Assembly (NCBI RefSeq): GCF_900098925.1
Contig: NZ_LT622359.1
Location: 552,649 to 616,648 of the forward strand
DNA from: Bacillus massiliglaciei
GTDB lineage: Bacteria; Bacillota; Bacilli; Bacillales; DSM-1321
Direction: 5' to 3'
Length of the DNA: 64,000 nucleotides
In this document: one piece after another, positions 51,722 to 62,663 of the stretch
Position numbering within the stretch: the stretch's first letter is position 1
How the letters are laid out: each line of letters opens with the position of its first letter
Notes under the pieces: generated by a model
Databases searched by the model: none
What the model saw: the letters and a program-made list of their open reading frames with translations, nothing else
What the model was told of the DNA's origin: nothing
Program-made: the position numbers and the translations under genes

Positions 51722-51730
51722 ATGGAATAG

Positions 51731-53044
<1,314 letters not shown>

Positions 53045-53084
53045 TTCTAAATCAAAATCAGGATGTCTATTTATAGGCATAACT

Positions 53085-53127
53085 AAAAGACAGGAGACAA
53101 ACTCTGGAGATTGCCTCCTGTCTTTTT
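53085..53127 (+). terminator. Terminator of the glycolytic operon
   Basis: AAAAGACAGGAG pairs with CTCCTGTCTTTT across an 18-base loop that can itself extend the stem, ending in T. A second inverted repeat GAAGCTGAC (53137-53145) / GTCAGCTTC (53171-53179) follows. Confidence 0.9.
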
Positions 53128-53214
53128 GAGTTTCCTGAAGCTGACTCCTGTGAATTCGAAAAAATGACTGGTCAGCTTCTGTTGCAGCTCATAATAAAAA
53201 ATCGAAAAAGCGTT

Positions 53215-53784
53215 TTATTGATTTAAAAAATCTGGATCAGCGGTAATATCTGTGACTTCTCCACTGTCAAGGTCAGCTGCATAGCGCCCATTAGTAGATG
53301 AATGCCCGTCTGCTAATGTTGAATACCTTACAATGATATAACCATTGATTTCTCCGTCATATTGAACAAAATGATTCTCGTCTTCAATCAATTCGCCTTT
53401 TTCACGCAGGTAGGCTTGAACAAAGGATATCGCCTTTTCTTTCTCTTTTTCATCGGTGTCTGTTTTAATTTGAGGTTCGTTTTGAGTAGTAGAATGATGA
53501 TTGTCGGTATTCGGCTCGTCCTCAGAAGCTCCTCGGCTTGTCTCATTCTGAGTGCGGTTATTCTCAGGGTCAACTGTTTCAGTTGTGGCAGGTTGCTCAG
53601 ATTGCGTGGCTTCTTGTTCCGTATCATTGTAGGATTCAGCATTTTCCGGATCAGCTGGGAGCACGGAATTATCAGTAGAAGCTGTTCTTGATTCCTTATG
53701 CTGATCGTTTATGCAACCGGCTAGCAAAAGGATTAGTAATAGCACCGCGGCATTCCCGCAAAAAATCTTTACTATGTTCTTCAT
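53215..53784 (-). CDS. Lipoprotein of unknown function
   Basis: A 189-residue protein with a lipoprotein signal peptide (VLLLILLLAGC, lipid on Cys24), then about 90 residues of low-complexity, acidic and Asn/Thr/Glu-rich linker, then a small C-terminal domain (about 115-189, AISFVQAYLREKGELI ... HFVQYDGEINGYIIVRYST). The C-terminal part ends with VTDITADPDF and may be a PepSY-like or similar small alpha/beta domain, but I cannot name a family. Rich in Gln/Asn codons in the linker. AAGGAGT-type site before the ATG. Confidence 0.75.
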   Translation of the reverse strand: MKNIVKIFCGNAAVLLLILLLAGCINDQHKESRTASTDNSVLPADPENAESYNDTEQEATQSEQPATTETVDPENNRTQNETSRGASEDEPNTDNHHSTTQNEPQIKTDTDEKEKEKAISFVQAYLREKGELIEDENHFVQYDGEINGYIIVRYSTLADGHSSTNGRYAADLDSGEVTDITADPDFLNQ

Positions 53785-54141
53785 TCAATTACTCCTTTTT
53801 TTGATGTTATACAATGAGCTTTTTACAACATACTTTGGAAAATATATTAGACAGAATAGGCAGAGAGATATAAGTAAGTATAACATTCAACTAGATACTT
53901 TTTATTCAGTGGGAATTCTGATAAGAAGATGGAAGAAAACAAAAATTCAATAAAAAGAGGCTGCTGCTTTTTGTATTTCCGCATGCAGAATGATTTTTTT
54001 TTCTGAAAGGGGTATATAGTTACGTAGTCAAAAAAGGATATATGCTGTCAAACGTGCTGTGAAATAAAGATTTAATGATCCTTAAATGACTTCTAAAAAT
54101 CAAAGTCTAGATAACAAGTACTTATTAAAGAAGGTGAAAGT
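53785..54141. other. Intergenic region with a near-palindrome before catE
   Basis: AT-rich and without a supported gene. TAACAAGTACTTATTA at 54112-54127 is a near-perfect 16-bp dyad (one mismatched pair) 14 bases before the catE start, a candidate operator. The promoters of both divergent genes must lie here. Confidence 0.5.
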
Positions 54142-54993
54142 TTGAATTTCCATCAAGCTCCAAATGTGTATCCAACTCATATTGAATTAAAAGTCATAAA
54201 CTTAGAGAGATCTTTATCCTTTTATCAAAATATTATAGGGTTTCAATTACTTGAGAGAGAAGAAAACAGAGCGGTTTTGACTGCTGACGGAAAGACGCCG
54301 CTTGTCAGTCTTATTCAGCCTGCCGATGCTTTGCCGAAGGAACCGAGGAAGACGGGCCTTTACCATTTTGCCCTCCTGCTGCCGGAACGGGCAGATCTGG
54401 CTCGCTTTCTGCATCATATAATCAAGATTAATTATCCGCTGGGAGCAGCCGATCATGAAGTAAGCGAAGCTTTGTATCTTCAGGATGTAGACGGAAATGG
54501 CATTGAAGTATATGCTGACCGGCCTTCTTCTTTATGGAAGTGGAACAATGGCGAAGTACATATGGTCACAGAGCAGCTGAATGCTGAAGATTTGCTCAAA
54601 GAAAGAAAGGATGAAACATGGCAAGGGCTTCCCAAAGAGACTGTGATGGGGCATATTCATCTTCATGTCGGAAATCTCGCAGAAGCTGAGGCTTTTTATT
54701 GTAAAGGGCTTGGTTTTGAAACCGCGGCCCATTATGGCGATCAAGCACTCTTCGTATCAACTGGGAGCTATCATCATCATATCGGCCTGAATACATGGAA
54801 TGGTGTAAATGCTTCCGCACCCTCTTCTGAAAGTGCAGGGATGAACATGTTTACCATCCAGTATCCGGATCAAGAGTCCGTGGAACAAACGGTTCACCGC
54901 CTTAAAGAATATGCCGCCCATCTGGAGAAAAAAGAGGAAGCTTGGATAGCCATGGATCCAAGCGGTATCCGGATTATATTGAAAGCTCAGTAA
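54142..54993 (+). CDS. catE: Catechol-2,3-dioxygenase-like protein (VOC family, CatE type)
   Basis: Extradiol dioxygenase-type protein of 283 residues with two vicinal-oxygen-chelate modules (about 8-125 and 168-280). Likely iron ligands: His in VMGHIHLHVG (near 170), His in YHHHIGLNTW (near 215), and Glu elsewhere; first module has THIELKV. Length and layout are those of B. subtilis CatE, which opens catechols and is controlled by the quinone-sensing YodB/CatR. The start is TTG with GAAGGTG 6 bases upstream. A catD partner gene is not adjacent. Confidence 0.82.
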   Translation: MNFHQAPNVYPTHIELKVINLERSLSFYQNIIGFQLLEREENRAVLTADGKTPLVSLIQPADALPKEPRKTGLYHFALLLPERADLARFLHHIIKINYPLGAADHEVSEALYLQDVDGNGIEVYADRPSSLWKWNNGEVHMVTEQLNAEDLLKERKDETWQGLPKETVMGHIHLHVGNLAEAEAFYCKGLGFETAAHYGDQALFVSTGSYHHHIGLNTWNGVNASAPSSESAGMNMFTIQYPDQESVEQTVHRLKEYAAHLEKKEEAWIAMDPSGIRIILKAQ

Positions 54994-55124
54994 GGCCTGA
55001 ACAGATCTACTGAATTCTTCTGATTTTTCAATGCCATGGTTTAAAATAATCATTTCATAGATTAAAGCCTTTTAAATCAGGGAAAGACTAATCTGTGGTA
55101 AAGAATGAAAAAGGAGAGATGTAT

Positions 55125-55730
55125 ATGGCAAATACAGATGCGTTTTTATCAGCACTTAAAGAAAGACGCTCCATTTATGCAATCAGCAGCGAGATCGAAG
55201 TGTCTGAAGATCGGATTCAGGAAATCGTGGAGGAAGCAGTCAAATATACGCCGTCTGCTTTCAATTCGCAAAGTGCGAGAGCTGTTGTTCTTTTTGGCGG
55301 ACAGCATAATAAATTATGGAGCATTACAACGGAAGCATTGCGGAAAGTAGTCCCGGCAGACAGTTTTTCAAGTACACAGGAAAAAATGGACATGTTCAAT
55401 GCAGGTTCCGGGACCGTCCTATTCTTTGAGGATCAAACGGTGGTAGAGGGTCTTCAGAAGCAATTTGAATTGTATGCAGATAATTTCCCTATTTGGTCCC
55501 AGCAATCATCAGGTATGGTTCAGCTGGCTGTCTGGACGGCTTTGGAGAGTGAAGGCTTGGGGGCCACACTGCAGCATTACAATCCTTTGATTGATGAAGA
55601 TGTAAAAGCAGAATGGGGAATTCCTGACAGCTGGAAGCTTATTGCCCAAATGCCATTTGGCAAGCCGGCAGCTCCGGCAGGGGAAAAAGATTTCCAGCCA
55701 ATTGAAGAAAGAGTGAAAGTTTATAAATAA
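55125..55730 (+). CDS. Nitroreductase family protein (Frm2/Hbn1-like)
   Basis: Flavin oxidoreductase of 201 residues. FLSALKERRSIYAIS at the start and YTPSAFNSQSARAVVLFG are typical of the nitroreductase fold, and the form with FNSQSAR resembles the Frm2/Hbn1 subgroup. FMN contacts are expected at KERRS (residues near 10-14) and near the C-terminal FGKP. The start is the ATG of MANTDAF with AAAGGAGAG upstream. It may act on quinones or nitro compounds; its place next to a catE-like gene fits electrophile detoxification. Confidence 0.86.
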   Translation: MANTDAFLSALKERRSIYAISSEIEVSEDRIQEIVEEAVKYTPSAFNSQSARAVVLFGGQHNKLWSITTEALRKVVPADSFSSTQEKMDMFNAGSGTVLFFEDQTVVEGLQKQFELYADNFPIWSQQSSGMVQLAVWTALESEGLGATLQHYNPLIDEDVKAEWGIPDSWKLIAQMPFGKPAAPAGEKDFQPIEERVKVYK

Positions 55731-55738
55731 TGAATGAT

Positions 55739-55775
55739 AAAAAACCCCCGCATAATCACTGCGGGGGTTCATTTA
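55739..55775. terminator. Bidirectional terminator
   Basis: AACCCCCGCA pairs with TGCGGGGGTT with A- and T-rich flanks, between the convergent nitroreductase and M15 carboxypeptidase genes. Confidence 0.9.
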
Positions 55776-55791
55776 TGTTCCAGAAGAGGTC

Positions 55792-56616
55792 TTATTCTGA
55801 TTTTGCCTGAACAGGCAGGGCATTATAATATTCTTCAAGGGTCGAACCTTCTTTATAGATTTCACTGGCGACATCTTTGCCTACATATCGGATATGCCAG
55901 GCTTCATATTTATAACCTGTGATGTCTTCTTTTCCTTTAGGGTAGCGGATAATGAATCCATATTTATAAGCATTGTCAGCCAGCCATGCGGATTCAGGTG
56001 TCTCATCAAAGCATTCTTGGGCAGGGCATACACCGCTGCGGGAAGAAACATCGATTGCAAGTCCTGTTTCATGTTCGCTTGTCCCGGGGAGTGCGCTGTA
56101 AGTCCGTGCTTTTTCATAGCCGTCCTTCTGTACATAATTTTCGAAAATGGCTTTTTGTCTTTCGTGGGAGCGGTAGGCAGATACGCCTGATAATGGCATG
56201 CCGTCTTTCTCCGCTGCCTCGAACATTTTTTCCAAAGCACGGGCGGCTTCTTCACGCATAAGCATCTTTTCCATTTTTCCTTCAAAAATGAATGGTACAT
56301 TCGGATAAACAAGATCCGGCGGCGTATAGTCTTCAGGAAGACTGTATTCCTTATTGACCAAGACAGGAATGCTTTCCGGTTCTGCTAAGGTTTTTAACCC
56401 TTTTTGAGCGGGAGTAACAGATGTATCAATCGCTACTTGCGGTGAACTTTCGTTTTTCCCATTTTCTTTTTCGGCTGGTTTGTTGTTCTCTGTCTCTTTT
56501 TCTTTCGTGTGCTGCTCGGTTTGCTGCTGCTCATCTGTGTTGGTATTGACGGAACAGCCCGAGGCAATCACCATCATTGACGTAAGAGCTGCTGCTGTAA
56601 TCATTGGTTTCAACAT
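55792..56616 (-). CDS. M15 family D-alanyl-D-alanine carboxypeptidase, lipoprotein
   Basis: Zinc peptidase (VanY/LdcB type) that trims the last D-Ala from wall stem peptides. The 274 residues begin with a lipoprotein signal peptide (lipobox IASGC, Cys21), then a charged Glu/Lys/Asn-rich linker, then the catalytic domain (about 100-262) with VSAYRSHERQ, the zinc motif SEHETGLAIDV and the second zinc His in YEAWHIRYVG. Anchored outside the membrane. Similar to B. subtilis YodJ/LdcB. Confidence 0.9.
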   Translation of the reverse strand: MLKPMITAAALTSMMVIASGCSVNTNTDEQQQTEQHTKEKETENNKPAEKENGKNESSPQVAIDTSVTPAQKGLKTLAEPESIPVLVNKEYSLPEDYTPPDLVYPNVPFIFEGKMEKMLMREEAARALEKMFEAAEKDGMPLSGVSAYRSHERQKAIFENYVQKDGYEKARTYSALPGTSEHETGLAIDVSSRSGVCPAQECFDETPESAWLADNAYKYGFIIRYPKGKEDITGYKYEAWHIRYVGKDVASEIYKEGSTLEEYYNALPVQAKSE

Positions 56617-56717
56617 GCAAAAGACCCCTTGTTTTTCATATTTCCATTAAACTATGGTAATAGGTACTTAGTCTTTATAGCACATCTGACTATAAATGAA
56701 AATCAAAATATGGTAAA

Positions 56718-57266
56718 TCATCTTGTTAAATAATCCCTCGTCAATTCCCGTTGGTATTTATCCAGGAATAAACCGATCCAAATCACCATTAAAAGGAACG
56801 GGTAATCTTTGCGAACGGCATCTTCTATGACAGAACGTGACCAAAAATGATCCAGGAATGAAGACAGCGGATAGTGAGTGACGGTTTCAAAAATAACCAG
56901 GATATAAAAAGAAAGCCAAAGAATAGTCAGGGTATTTGTACCAAACCCCACTACGGCCGCAATGATGCTGACCAGGATGGCGGCCAGTCCATACAAGAGA
57001 ACACGTGCCTCTGATTGAAAGAAATCCACAGAACTGTCTGTCAGTCCGTTGTATAGAATGGCTGTGAAATAAACGGTTGTCGTGCTGTAAGCTGCAAATA
57101 GTAATAAGCGATTCCTTTTATATTTGGCGAATAAAAGAAGGGCCGGTGACAGGACGATTAACAGAATGCTGATTACGCTGCTGCCCCCCATCCAAAGGGA
57201 AACAGCGGCCATCACTGATAATATAATAATGAAGATATCCAAGGTGCGTAGAATGTTTTGGAACAT
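56718..57266 (-). CDS. Membrane protein of unknown function
   Basis: A 182-residue protein with about five hydrophobic helices (for example IFIIILSVMAAVSLWM, VLLYGLAAILVSIIAAVVG, LTILWLSFYILVIFETV) and a short basic C-terminal tail (YQRELTRDYLTR). GGAAGGTGG lies before the ATG. I do not recognise the family. It is a single gene transcribed away from secG. Confidence 0.75.
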   Translation of the reverse strand: MFQNILRTLDIFIIILSVMAAVSLWMGGSSVISILLIVLSPALLLFAKYKRNRLLLFAAYSTTTVYFTAILYNGLTDSSVDFFQSEARVLLYGLAAILVSIIAAVVGFGTNTLTILWLSFYILVIFETVTHYPLSSFLDHFWSRSVIEDAVRKDYPFLLMVIWIGLFLDKYQRELTRDYLTR

Positions 57267-57351
57267 CTGTCCACCTTCCTTCCATGATTTAGGTAAATTA
57301 TCTCAAAGTTCAGCCCGAAAATAAAATGTAATTCCTTGGCTGGAAGAAACG

Positions 57352-57380
57352 TTGTAGTCACAGCTTCAATATGGTAAAGT
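57352..57380 (+). promoter_or_regulatory. Promoter of secG
   Basis: TTGTAG, 17 bases ending in TGG, TAAAGT; 29 bp before the start. Confidence 0.6.
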
Positions 57381-57408
57381 TAAAGTAATGTACTTGGAGG
57401 TGTAAGGC

Positions 57409-57642
57409 ATGCACACTTTACTTGTGACGCTTTTGGTCATTGTTTCAATCGCACTCATTGCTTGTGTTCTGCTGCAATCCGGGAAGAGCGCTGGATTGTC
57501 TGGTGCAATTTCAGGCGGTGCTGAACAGTTATTCGGTAAACAAAAGGCACGCGGTTTGGATTTAATCCTTCATCGTGCAACGGTTGTATTATCCATTCTG
57601 TTCTTTGGCATTACATTGCTTATTTCATACGCAGGTTTGTAA
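57409..57642 (+). CDS. secG: Preprotein translocase subunit SecG
   Basis: A 77-residue subunit of the SecYEG channel with two membrane helices (about 2-22 and 56-76) joined by the loop [20 protein letters not shown], which is the family hallmark. TTGGAGGTG precedes the ATG. In Bacillus secG heads the block with the esterase, rnr, smpB and ssrA. Confidence 0.95.
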   Translation: MHTLLVTLLVIVSIALIACVLLQSGKSAGLSGAISGGAEQLFGKQKARGLDLILHRATVVLSILFFGITLLISYAGL

Positions 57643-57646
57643 TAGG

Positions 57647-57673
57647 AAGTCTGGCGGAGGCCAGGCTTTTTTT
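57647..57673 (+). terminator. Terminator of secG
   Basis: AAGTCTGGC pairs with GCCAGGCTT (one T-G pair), loop GGAG, then a T-run. Confidence 0.9.
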
Positions 57674-57858
57674 ATTACTCTTATCTATTGCCTATTGTGC
57701 ATTTGTGAAACATAATTCGAACGTTTTGGTTCCTGCGGTTTTTTATGCTTTAATAGTATTAGCCGAGAAAAATAAGTAATACTTGCTAAAAAAGGAATAA
57801 ATATTATTTCCCCTGAAAAGAGCAGGCGCAAACTTTGCATTTGAAGGAGATTATACAT

Positions 57859-58605
57859 ATGAGAATTAAACTTCCGCAGCCTTTTACATTTAAAGGAGGA
57901 AAACGGGCCGTTCTGCTGCTGCATGGATTTACCGGAAATTCTTCCGATGTAAGGATGTTAGGGCGCTTTTTAGAAAAGAATGGCTATACCTGCCATGCTC
58001 CTCATTATAAAGGGCATGGAGTTCCCCCAGAGGAGCTTGTGAAGACCGGTCCTTCAGATTGGTGGAAGGATGTGATGATGGGGTATGACCATTTGAAAAG
58101 TCTTGGCTATGATGAAATTGCTGTAGCCGGACTGTCTTTGGGAGGCGTATTTTCTCTCAAATTAGGTTACACTGTACCTATAAAGGGTATCGTAACGATG
58201 TGTGCTCCCATGTATATTAAGACCCTCGATACAATGTATCAGGGAGTTCTCGATTATGCCCGGGAATTTAAAAAGTACGAGGGGAAAACAGAGGAGCAAA
58301 TTGAAGCGGAAATGAAAAAGTTCAGCGAGACTCCAATGGAGACGCTGAATGCATTGCAGGCATTAATCAAGGATGTCCGTGAACATGCTGATCTTGTCTA
58401 TGCCCCGACATTTGTCGTTCAGGGAAGACATGACAAAATGATCAATCCTGACAGCGCCAATATTATCTATCAGTCCGTAGAATCGGCAGTCAAGGATCTA
58501 AAATGGTATGAAGAGTCCGGGCATGTGATTACGTTAGGCAAAGAAAAGAATCAGCTTCATGAAGATGTATTCGCATTTTTGGAGAGTTTGGACTGGAATG
58601 AGTAA
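57859..58605 (+). CDS. yvaK: Carboxylesterase (Est30/YvaK type)
   Basis: A 248-residue alpha/beta hydrolase with the nucleophile elbow GLSLGG (Ser near residue 94), oxyanion motif [12 protein letters not shown], Asp in VVQGRHDKM and His in [10 protein letters not shown]. It equals B. subtilis YvaK in length and closely fits the monoglyceride/short-chain esterase Est30 group. The start is the ATG of MRIKLPQ with GAAGGAG upstream. It precedes rnr by 49 bp. Confidence 0.92.
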   Translation: MRIKLPQPFTFKGGKRAVLLLHGFTGNSSDVRMLGRFLEKNGYTCHAPHYKGHGVPPEELVKTGPSDWWKDVMMGYDHLKSLGYDEIAVAGLSLGGVFSLKLGYTVPIKGIVTMCAPMYIKTLDTMYQGVLDYAREFKKYEGKTEEQIEAEMKKFSETPMETLNALQALIKDVREHADLVYAPTFVVQGRHDKMINPDSANIIYQSVESAVKDLKWYEESGHVITLGKEKNQLHEDVFAFLESLDWNE

Positions 58606-58654
58606 AAGGGGATGCCCTGTACATTAAAAGTTGTGAAGCAAGGAGGGTTTGGAT

Positions 58655-61009
58655 ATGGAAGACACGATACAGAAGCATATAGACAGGCTTCTGGAATACA
58701 TGAAGGAAGAGGCATACAAGCCTCTGACTGTCCAGGAATTAGAAGGGGCCCTTGGGATTGAGGATTCAGCGGATTTCAAGGACTTCGTGAAAGCGCTCGT
58801 ACAAATGGAGGAAAAAGGCTTAGTTGTCCGTACAAGGAGCAACCGCTACGGCCTTCCGCAAAAAATGAATCTTATTCGGGGAAAGCTTTCCGGGCACGCT
58901 AAAGGGTTTGCTTTTGTGACACCGGAGGATGAGCCGGAAATGGATGATATTTTCATCCCGCCAAATGAAACAAAAACGGCGATGCATGGTGACATTGTCC
59001 TCGTCAGAGTGTCAACAGAAACTTCCGGTTCCAGAAGAGAAGGAACCGTCATTCGGATTATCGAGCGCGGTGTAACCGAAGTCGTCGGTACATACTCTGA
59101 GAGTAAGCATTTTGGTTTCGTGATTCCGGATGATAAGAAGATTGCGAGTGATATTTTTATCCCTAAGCAGGCTTCAGGCGGCGCAGTTGAAGGTCATAAA
59201 GTCGTCGTAAAGCTTACTTCTTATCCGGAAGGCCGTACAAGTGCAGAAGGAGAAGTCATCGAGATACTGGGCCATAAAAATGACCCTGGTGTTGATATTC
59301 TTTCTGTCATTTATAAACATGGACTTCCGATGGAATTCCCGGAAGAAGTCATGCAGCAGGCGAATGCGGTTCCCGACACGATTGAGGAAAGCGAAATTGG
59401 AAATCGGAGAGATTTGCGCGGTGAATCACTGGTCACAATTGACGGTGCAGACGCAAAGGATTTGGATGATGCGGTCACAGTGAAAAAACTGGACAATGGC
59501 AATTATAAATTAGGTGTACACATTGCGGATGTCAGCCATTATGTAACCGAAAATTCACCGATTGATAAAGAAGCATTTGATCGCGGAACAAGTGTTTACT
59601 TAGTGGATCGGGTCATTCCGATGATTCCGCACAGGCTTTCAAATGGAATTTGTTCACTTAATCCGCAGGTCGACCGTTTTACCCTATCCTGTGAGATGGA
59701 AATTACGCCATCCGGGGAAGTGGTAAACCATGAGATCTTTGAAAGTGTCATCAAAACAAAAGAGCGGATGACCTACGGAAATGTGAATAAAATTCTTGTT
59801 GACCATGACGAAGAGCTGATCGAACGCTATGAACCGCTCGTGCCGATGTTCCGGGACATGGAGGAGCTGGCAGCGATTCTGCGCAAGAAAAGGATGAACC
59901 GCGGGGCGATTGATTTTGATTTTAAAGAAGCCAGGGTTCTTGTAGATGAGGAAGGCCATCCGACTGATGTCGTTCTTCGCGAGCGGTCTGTTGCCGAGAA
60001 ATTAATCGAGGAATTCATGCTTGCCGCCAATGAAACGGTTGCCGAGCATTTCCACTGGCTGGATGTTCCATTCCTATACAGGATTCACGAAGATCCGAAG
60101 GAAGAAAAGCTGCAGCGTTTCTTTGAATTCATCACGAATTTCGGATATATTGTCAGAGGATCCGCCAATTCCGTTCATCCGCGCGCCCTTCAGGAAATCA
60201 TTGAGGCGGTTGCAGGGAAGCCGGAGGAGATGGTTATCTCAACGGTTATGCTGAGATCGATGCAGCAGGCGAAATATGATCCGGAAAGTCTCGGACACTT
60301 TGGGCTTTCTACTGAATTCTATACCCATTTTACCTCACCAATCAGGCGTTATCCTGATTTGATCGTTCACAGGCTGATCCGGACGTACTTGATAGAAGGA
60401 AAGCTGAATGAAGCGACAAAACAAAAGTGGGATGCCCGTCTGCCTGAGATTGCCGACCATACGTCCAAACGTGAGCGCAGGGCTGTAGATGCCGAGCGCG
60501 AAACGGACGATCTGAAGAAAGCGGAATATATGCTGGATAAAATCGGGGAAGAATATGACGGCATCATCAGTTCCGTTACGAATTTCGGAATGTTCGTCGA
60601 GCTTCCGAACACGATTGAAGGACTTGTCCATGTCAGCTATATGACGGATGATTATTATCGTTATGATGAGCGGCAGCTGGCGATGATCGGGGAAAGAACC
60701 GGTAAGGTCTTCAGAATTGGAGATGAGATTTCAGTCCGTGTCTCTAATGTGAATAAAGATGAGCGTGCCGTTGATTTTGAAATTATCGGCATGAAAGTAA
60801 GCAGGCCTAGGCCGACCGGTGAAAAGCGCGTAATCAAAGCAGCACAGGGCGGCCGCCGCAGAAAAGGAAGCAGCGGAGAAGGCCGGGGAAAAGAGAAAGA
60901 AAGAGGCCGTAACGGCGATTCTCCGTCCGGGCAGCGTAAAAAGAAAAAGAAGAAATTCTACGAAAACGCTCCTGCTGCAAAAAGAAAGAAAAAACCTAAA
61001 AAGAGATAA
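58655..61009 (+). CDS. rnr: Ribonuclease R
   Basis: Processive 3'-5' exoribonuclease that degrades structured RNA and, with SmpB-tmRNA, messages of stalled ribosomes. The 784 residues have an N-terminal winged helix (5-65), two cold-shock domains (about 75-230), the RNB catalytic domain (about 255-590) with [12 protein letters not shown] holding the metal Asp residues, an S1 domain (about 630-715) and a Lys-rich tail (RKKKKKKFY and after). AAGGAGGG lies 7 bases before the ATG at 58655; a TTG two codons upstream is less well spaced. Confidence 0.96.
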   Translation: MEDTIQKHIDRLLEYMKEEAYKPLTVQELEGALGIEDSADFKDFVKALVQMEEKGLVVRTRSNRYGLPQKMNLIRGKLSGHAKGFAFVTPEDEPEMDDIFIPPNETKTAMHGDIVLVRVSTETSGSRREGTVIRIIERGVTEVVGTYSESKHFGFVIPDDKKIASDIFIPKQASGGAVEGHKVVVKLTSYPEGRTSAEGEVIEILGHKNDPGVDILSVIYKHGLPMEFPEEVMQQANAVPDTIEESEIGNRRDLRGESLVTIDGADAKDLDDAVTVKKLDNGNYKLGVHIADVSHYVTENSPIDKEAFDRGTSVYLVDRVIPMIPHRLSNGICSLNPQVDRFTLSCEMEITPSGEVVNHEIFESVIKTKERMTYGNVNKILVDHDEELIERYEPLVPMFRDMEELAAILRKKRMNRGAIDFDFKEARVLVDEEGHPTDVVLRERSVAEKLIEEFMLAANETVAEHFHWLDVPFLYRIHEDPKEEKLQRFFEFITNFGYIVRGSANSVHPRALQEIIEAVAGKPEEMVISTVMLRSMQQAKYDPESLGHFGLSTEFYTHFTSPIRRYPDLIVHRLIRTYLIEGKLNEATKQKWDARLPEIADHTSKRERRAVDAERETDDLKKAEYMLDKIGEEYDGIISSVTNFGMFVELPNTIEGLVHVSYMTDDYYRYDERQLAMIGERTGKVFRIGDEISVRVSNVNKDERAVDFEIIGMKVSRPRPTGEKRVIKAAQGGRRRKGSSGEGRGKEKERGRNGDSPSGQRKKKKKKFYENAPAAKRKKKPKKR

Positions 61010-61018
61010 AGTGAAACA

Positions 61019-61042
61019 GAGAGGGTGAACCTTTGCCCTCTC
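61019..61042 (+). promoter_or_regulatory. Hairpin between rnr and smpB
   Basis: GAGAGGG pairs with CCCTCTC over a 10-base loop, with no T-run. A pause or processing site is possible. Confidence 0.5.
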
Positions 61043-61069
61043 TTGAACATATGTAAAGGGGAGAACAGG

Positions 61070-61537
61070 ATGCCAAAAGGAGCAGGGAAGCAATTAGCAC
61101 AAAATAAAAAAGCCTATCATGATTTTTTTATAGAAGAAACATGGGAAGCGGGGATCGTTCTGCAGGGAACGGAAATTAAATCGATCCGCAGCGGGAAAGT
61201 GAACATGAAGGACGCCTATGCAAAAATTGAAAATGGCGAACTGTATCTTCACAATATGCATATCAGTCCATATGAGCAAGGAAACCGATTTAATCATGAT
61301 CCATTGAGAACAAGAAAGCTATTGCTGCACCGGAAGGAAATCAATAAGCTGATCGGCGAAACAAAAGAAATCGGCTACACCATTGTTCCATTGAAAATGT
61401 ATTTAAAAAATGGCTATGCAAAGGTTTTAATCGGACTTGGAAAAGGGAAAAAGCAATATGATAAGCGTGAAGACCTGAAGAGAAAAGAAGCCAAACGCGA
61501 TATCGAAAGAGCCTTCAGGGAACGCCAGAAGATGTAG
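61070..61537 (+). CDS. smpB: SsrA-binding protein SmpB
   Basis: Carries tmRNA to stalled ribosomes. The 155 residues cover a whole Smp[21 protein letters not shown] at the start, [26 protein letters not shown], and the basic C-terminal tail ([20 protein letters not shown]) that enters the mRNA channel. ATG at 61070 with AAAGGGGAG 7-8 bases upstream. It is next to the tmRNA gene it works with. Confidence 0.97.
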   Translation: MPKGAGKQLAQNKKAYHDFFIEETWEAGIVLQGTEIKSIRSGKVNMKDAYAKIENGELYLHNMHISPYEQGNRFNHDPLRTRKLLLHRKEINKLIGETKEIGYTIVPLKMYLKNGYAKVLIGLGKGKKQYDKREDLKRKEAKRDIERAFRERQKM

Positions 61538-61557
61538 GGAGTTCCAAGACCTTACAA

Positions 61558-61585
61558 TTGATTTTAAGACGGAATCTGTTATAAT
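61558..61585 (+). promoter_or_regulatory. Promoter of ssrA
   Basis: TTGATT, 16 bases, TATAAT; leaves a 5' leader of about 65-70 nt to be removed by RNase P. Confidence 0.7.
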
Positions 61586-61659
61586 AAGTTATGTACCGAT
61601 GACAACTGAATATCAGCGATTAAGCTGAATTCATCTCTCGTACGCTCCATTTCTATATT

Positions 61660-62021
61660 GGGGACGTTACGGATTCGACAGGGATAGTTCGAGCTTAAGT
61701 TGCGAGTCGAGGGGATCGGCCTCGTTAAAACGTCAAAGCCTATAACTGGCAAACAAAACAACAACCTAGCTTTCGCTGCCTAACAACAGTCGATAGCTGT
61801 TCCTCCCTCCATGGCCCACGTGGTAGGGTAAGGGACTCACTTTAAGTGGGATACGCCGGAATCCACCGTCTGAGGATGAAGGAAGAGACCAATCAGACTA
61901 GCTGCTCTGCCGCCTGTCGATAGGCTAATGAGTAAGCGAATTGCGAATATATCGACTACACTCGTAGAAGCTTAAGTGCCGTTATGTCTGGACGTGGGTT
62001 CGACTCCCACCGTCTCCACCA
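61660..62021 (+). ncRNA. ssrA: tmRNA (SsrA)
   Basis: Both tRNA-like and messenger-like. The 5' end GGGGACG pairs with CGTCTCC near the 3' end, which carries an encoded CCA; T-arm GTGGGTTCGACTCCCAC. The tag frame (61748-61783) encodes GKQNNNLAFAA and stop, so after the tRNA-borne Ala the tag is AGKQNNNLAFAA. The length of 362 nt is normal for Bacillus. Confidence 0.97.
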
Positions 62022-62049
62022 ATACATATGTTGGTGGTTTTTATTTTTG
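62016..62049 (+). terminator. Terminator of ssrA
   Basis: CCACCAA pairs with TTGGTGG; the stem uses the tmRNA CCA end itself. A T-rich tract follows. Confidence 0.85.
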
Positions 62050-62070
62050 TTATAAAATAGAAGAATTCAG

Positions 62071-62109
62071 AAGCGTAAATTTACCCAAAATGTAAATTTA
62101 CGCTTTTTT
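62071..62109 (+). terminator. Second terminator and intron target
   Basis: A perfect 14-bp stem (AAGCGTAAATTTAC and complement) around a 7-base loop, then six T. The group II intron begins two bases after the T-run. Confidence 0.92.
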
Positions 62110-62663
62110 GTGTGCGCCCGGCATGGGTGCAGTCTATAGGGTGAGAGTCCCGAACCATGAAGGCAGTAGTAATGGTTAGCTTAACGCAAGGGTGTCTGTG
62201 GTGACGCAGAATCTGAAGGAAGCGAGCGGCAAACCTCCGGTCTGAGGAACACGAACTTCATATAAGGCTAGGTACCATTGGATGAGTTTGCACAACAAAA
62301 CGAAGTCCTTACTGCCGAAGGTGGTACAGAGTAAATGAAGCAGATAGATGGAGGGAAAGACTGTACTCTTACCCGGGGAGGTCTGATTGGAACGCCAAGT
62401 TCCCTTGGTAACCTATCCAGCGATGGACAGCTGAACAATCAGAAGTCAGCCGAGGTCATAGTACCATTCCAACTCGAGATGGAATGGGAAGGACTGAACT
62501 ATTAGGAAGAACGAGAACTAGGCATATAATTCCTGTATAGAAGCAGACAATCCGAAAGGACTTACTTGAAGGAGGAAGTGGTGAATTCCACAGGGGACTT
62601 CATGAGGGTGGAGCAGGAATAACATAATTAGTTTTCTACGTTCACGTCGAAAGGAAATATCAC

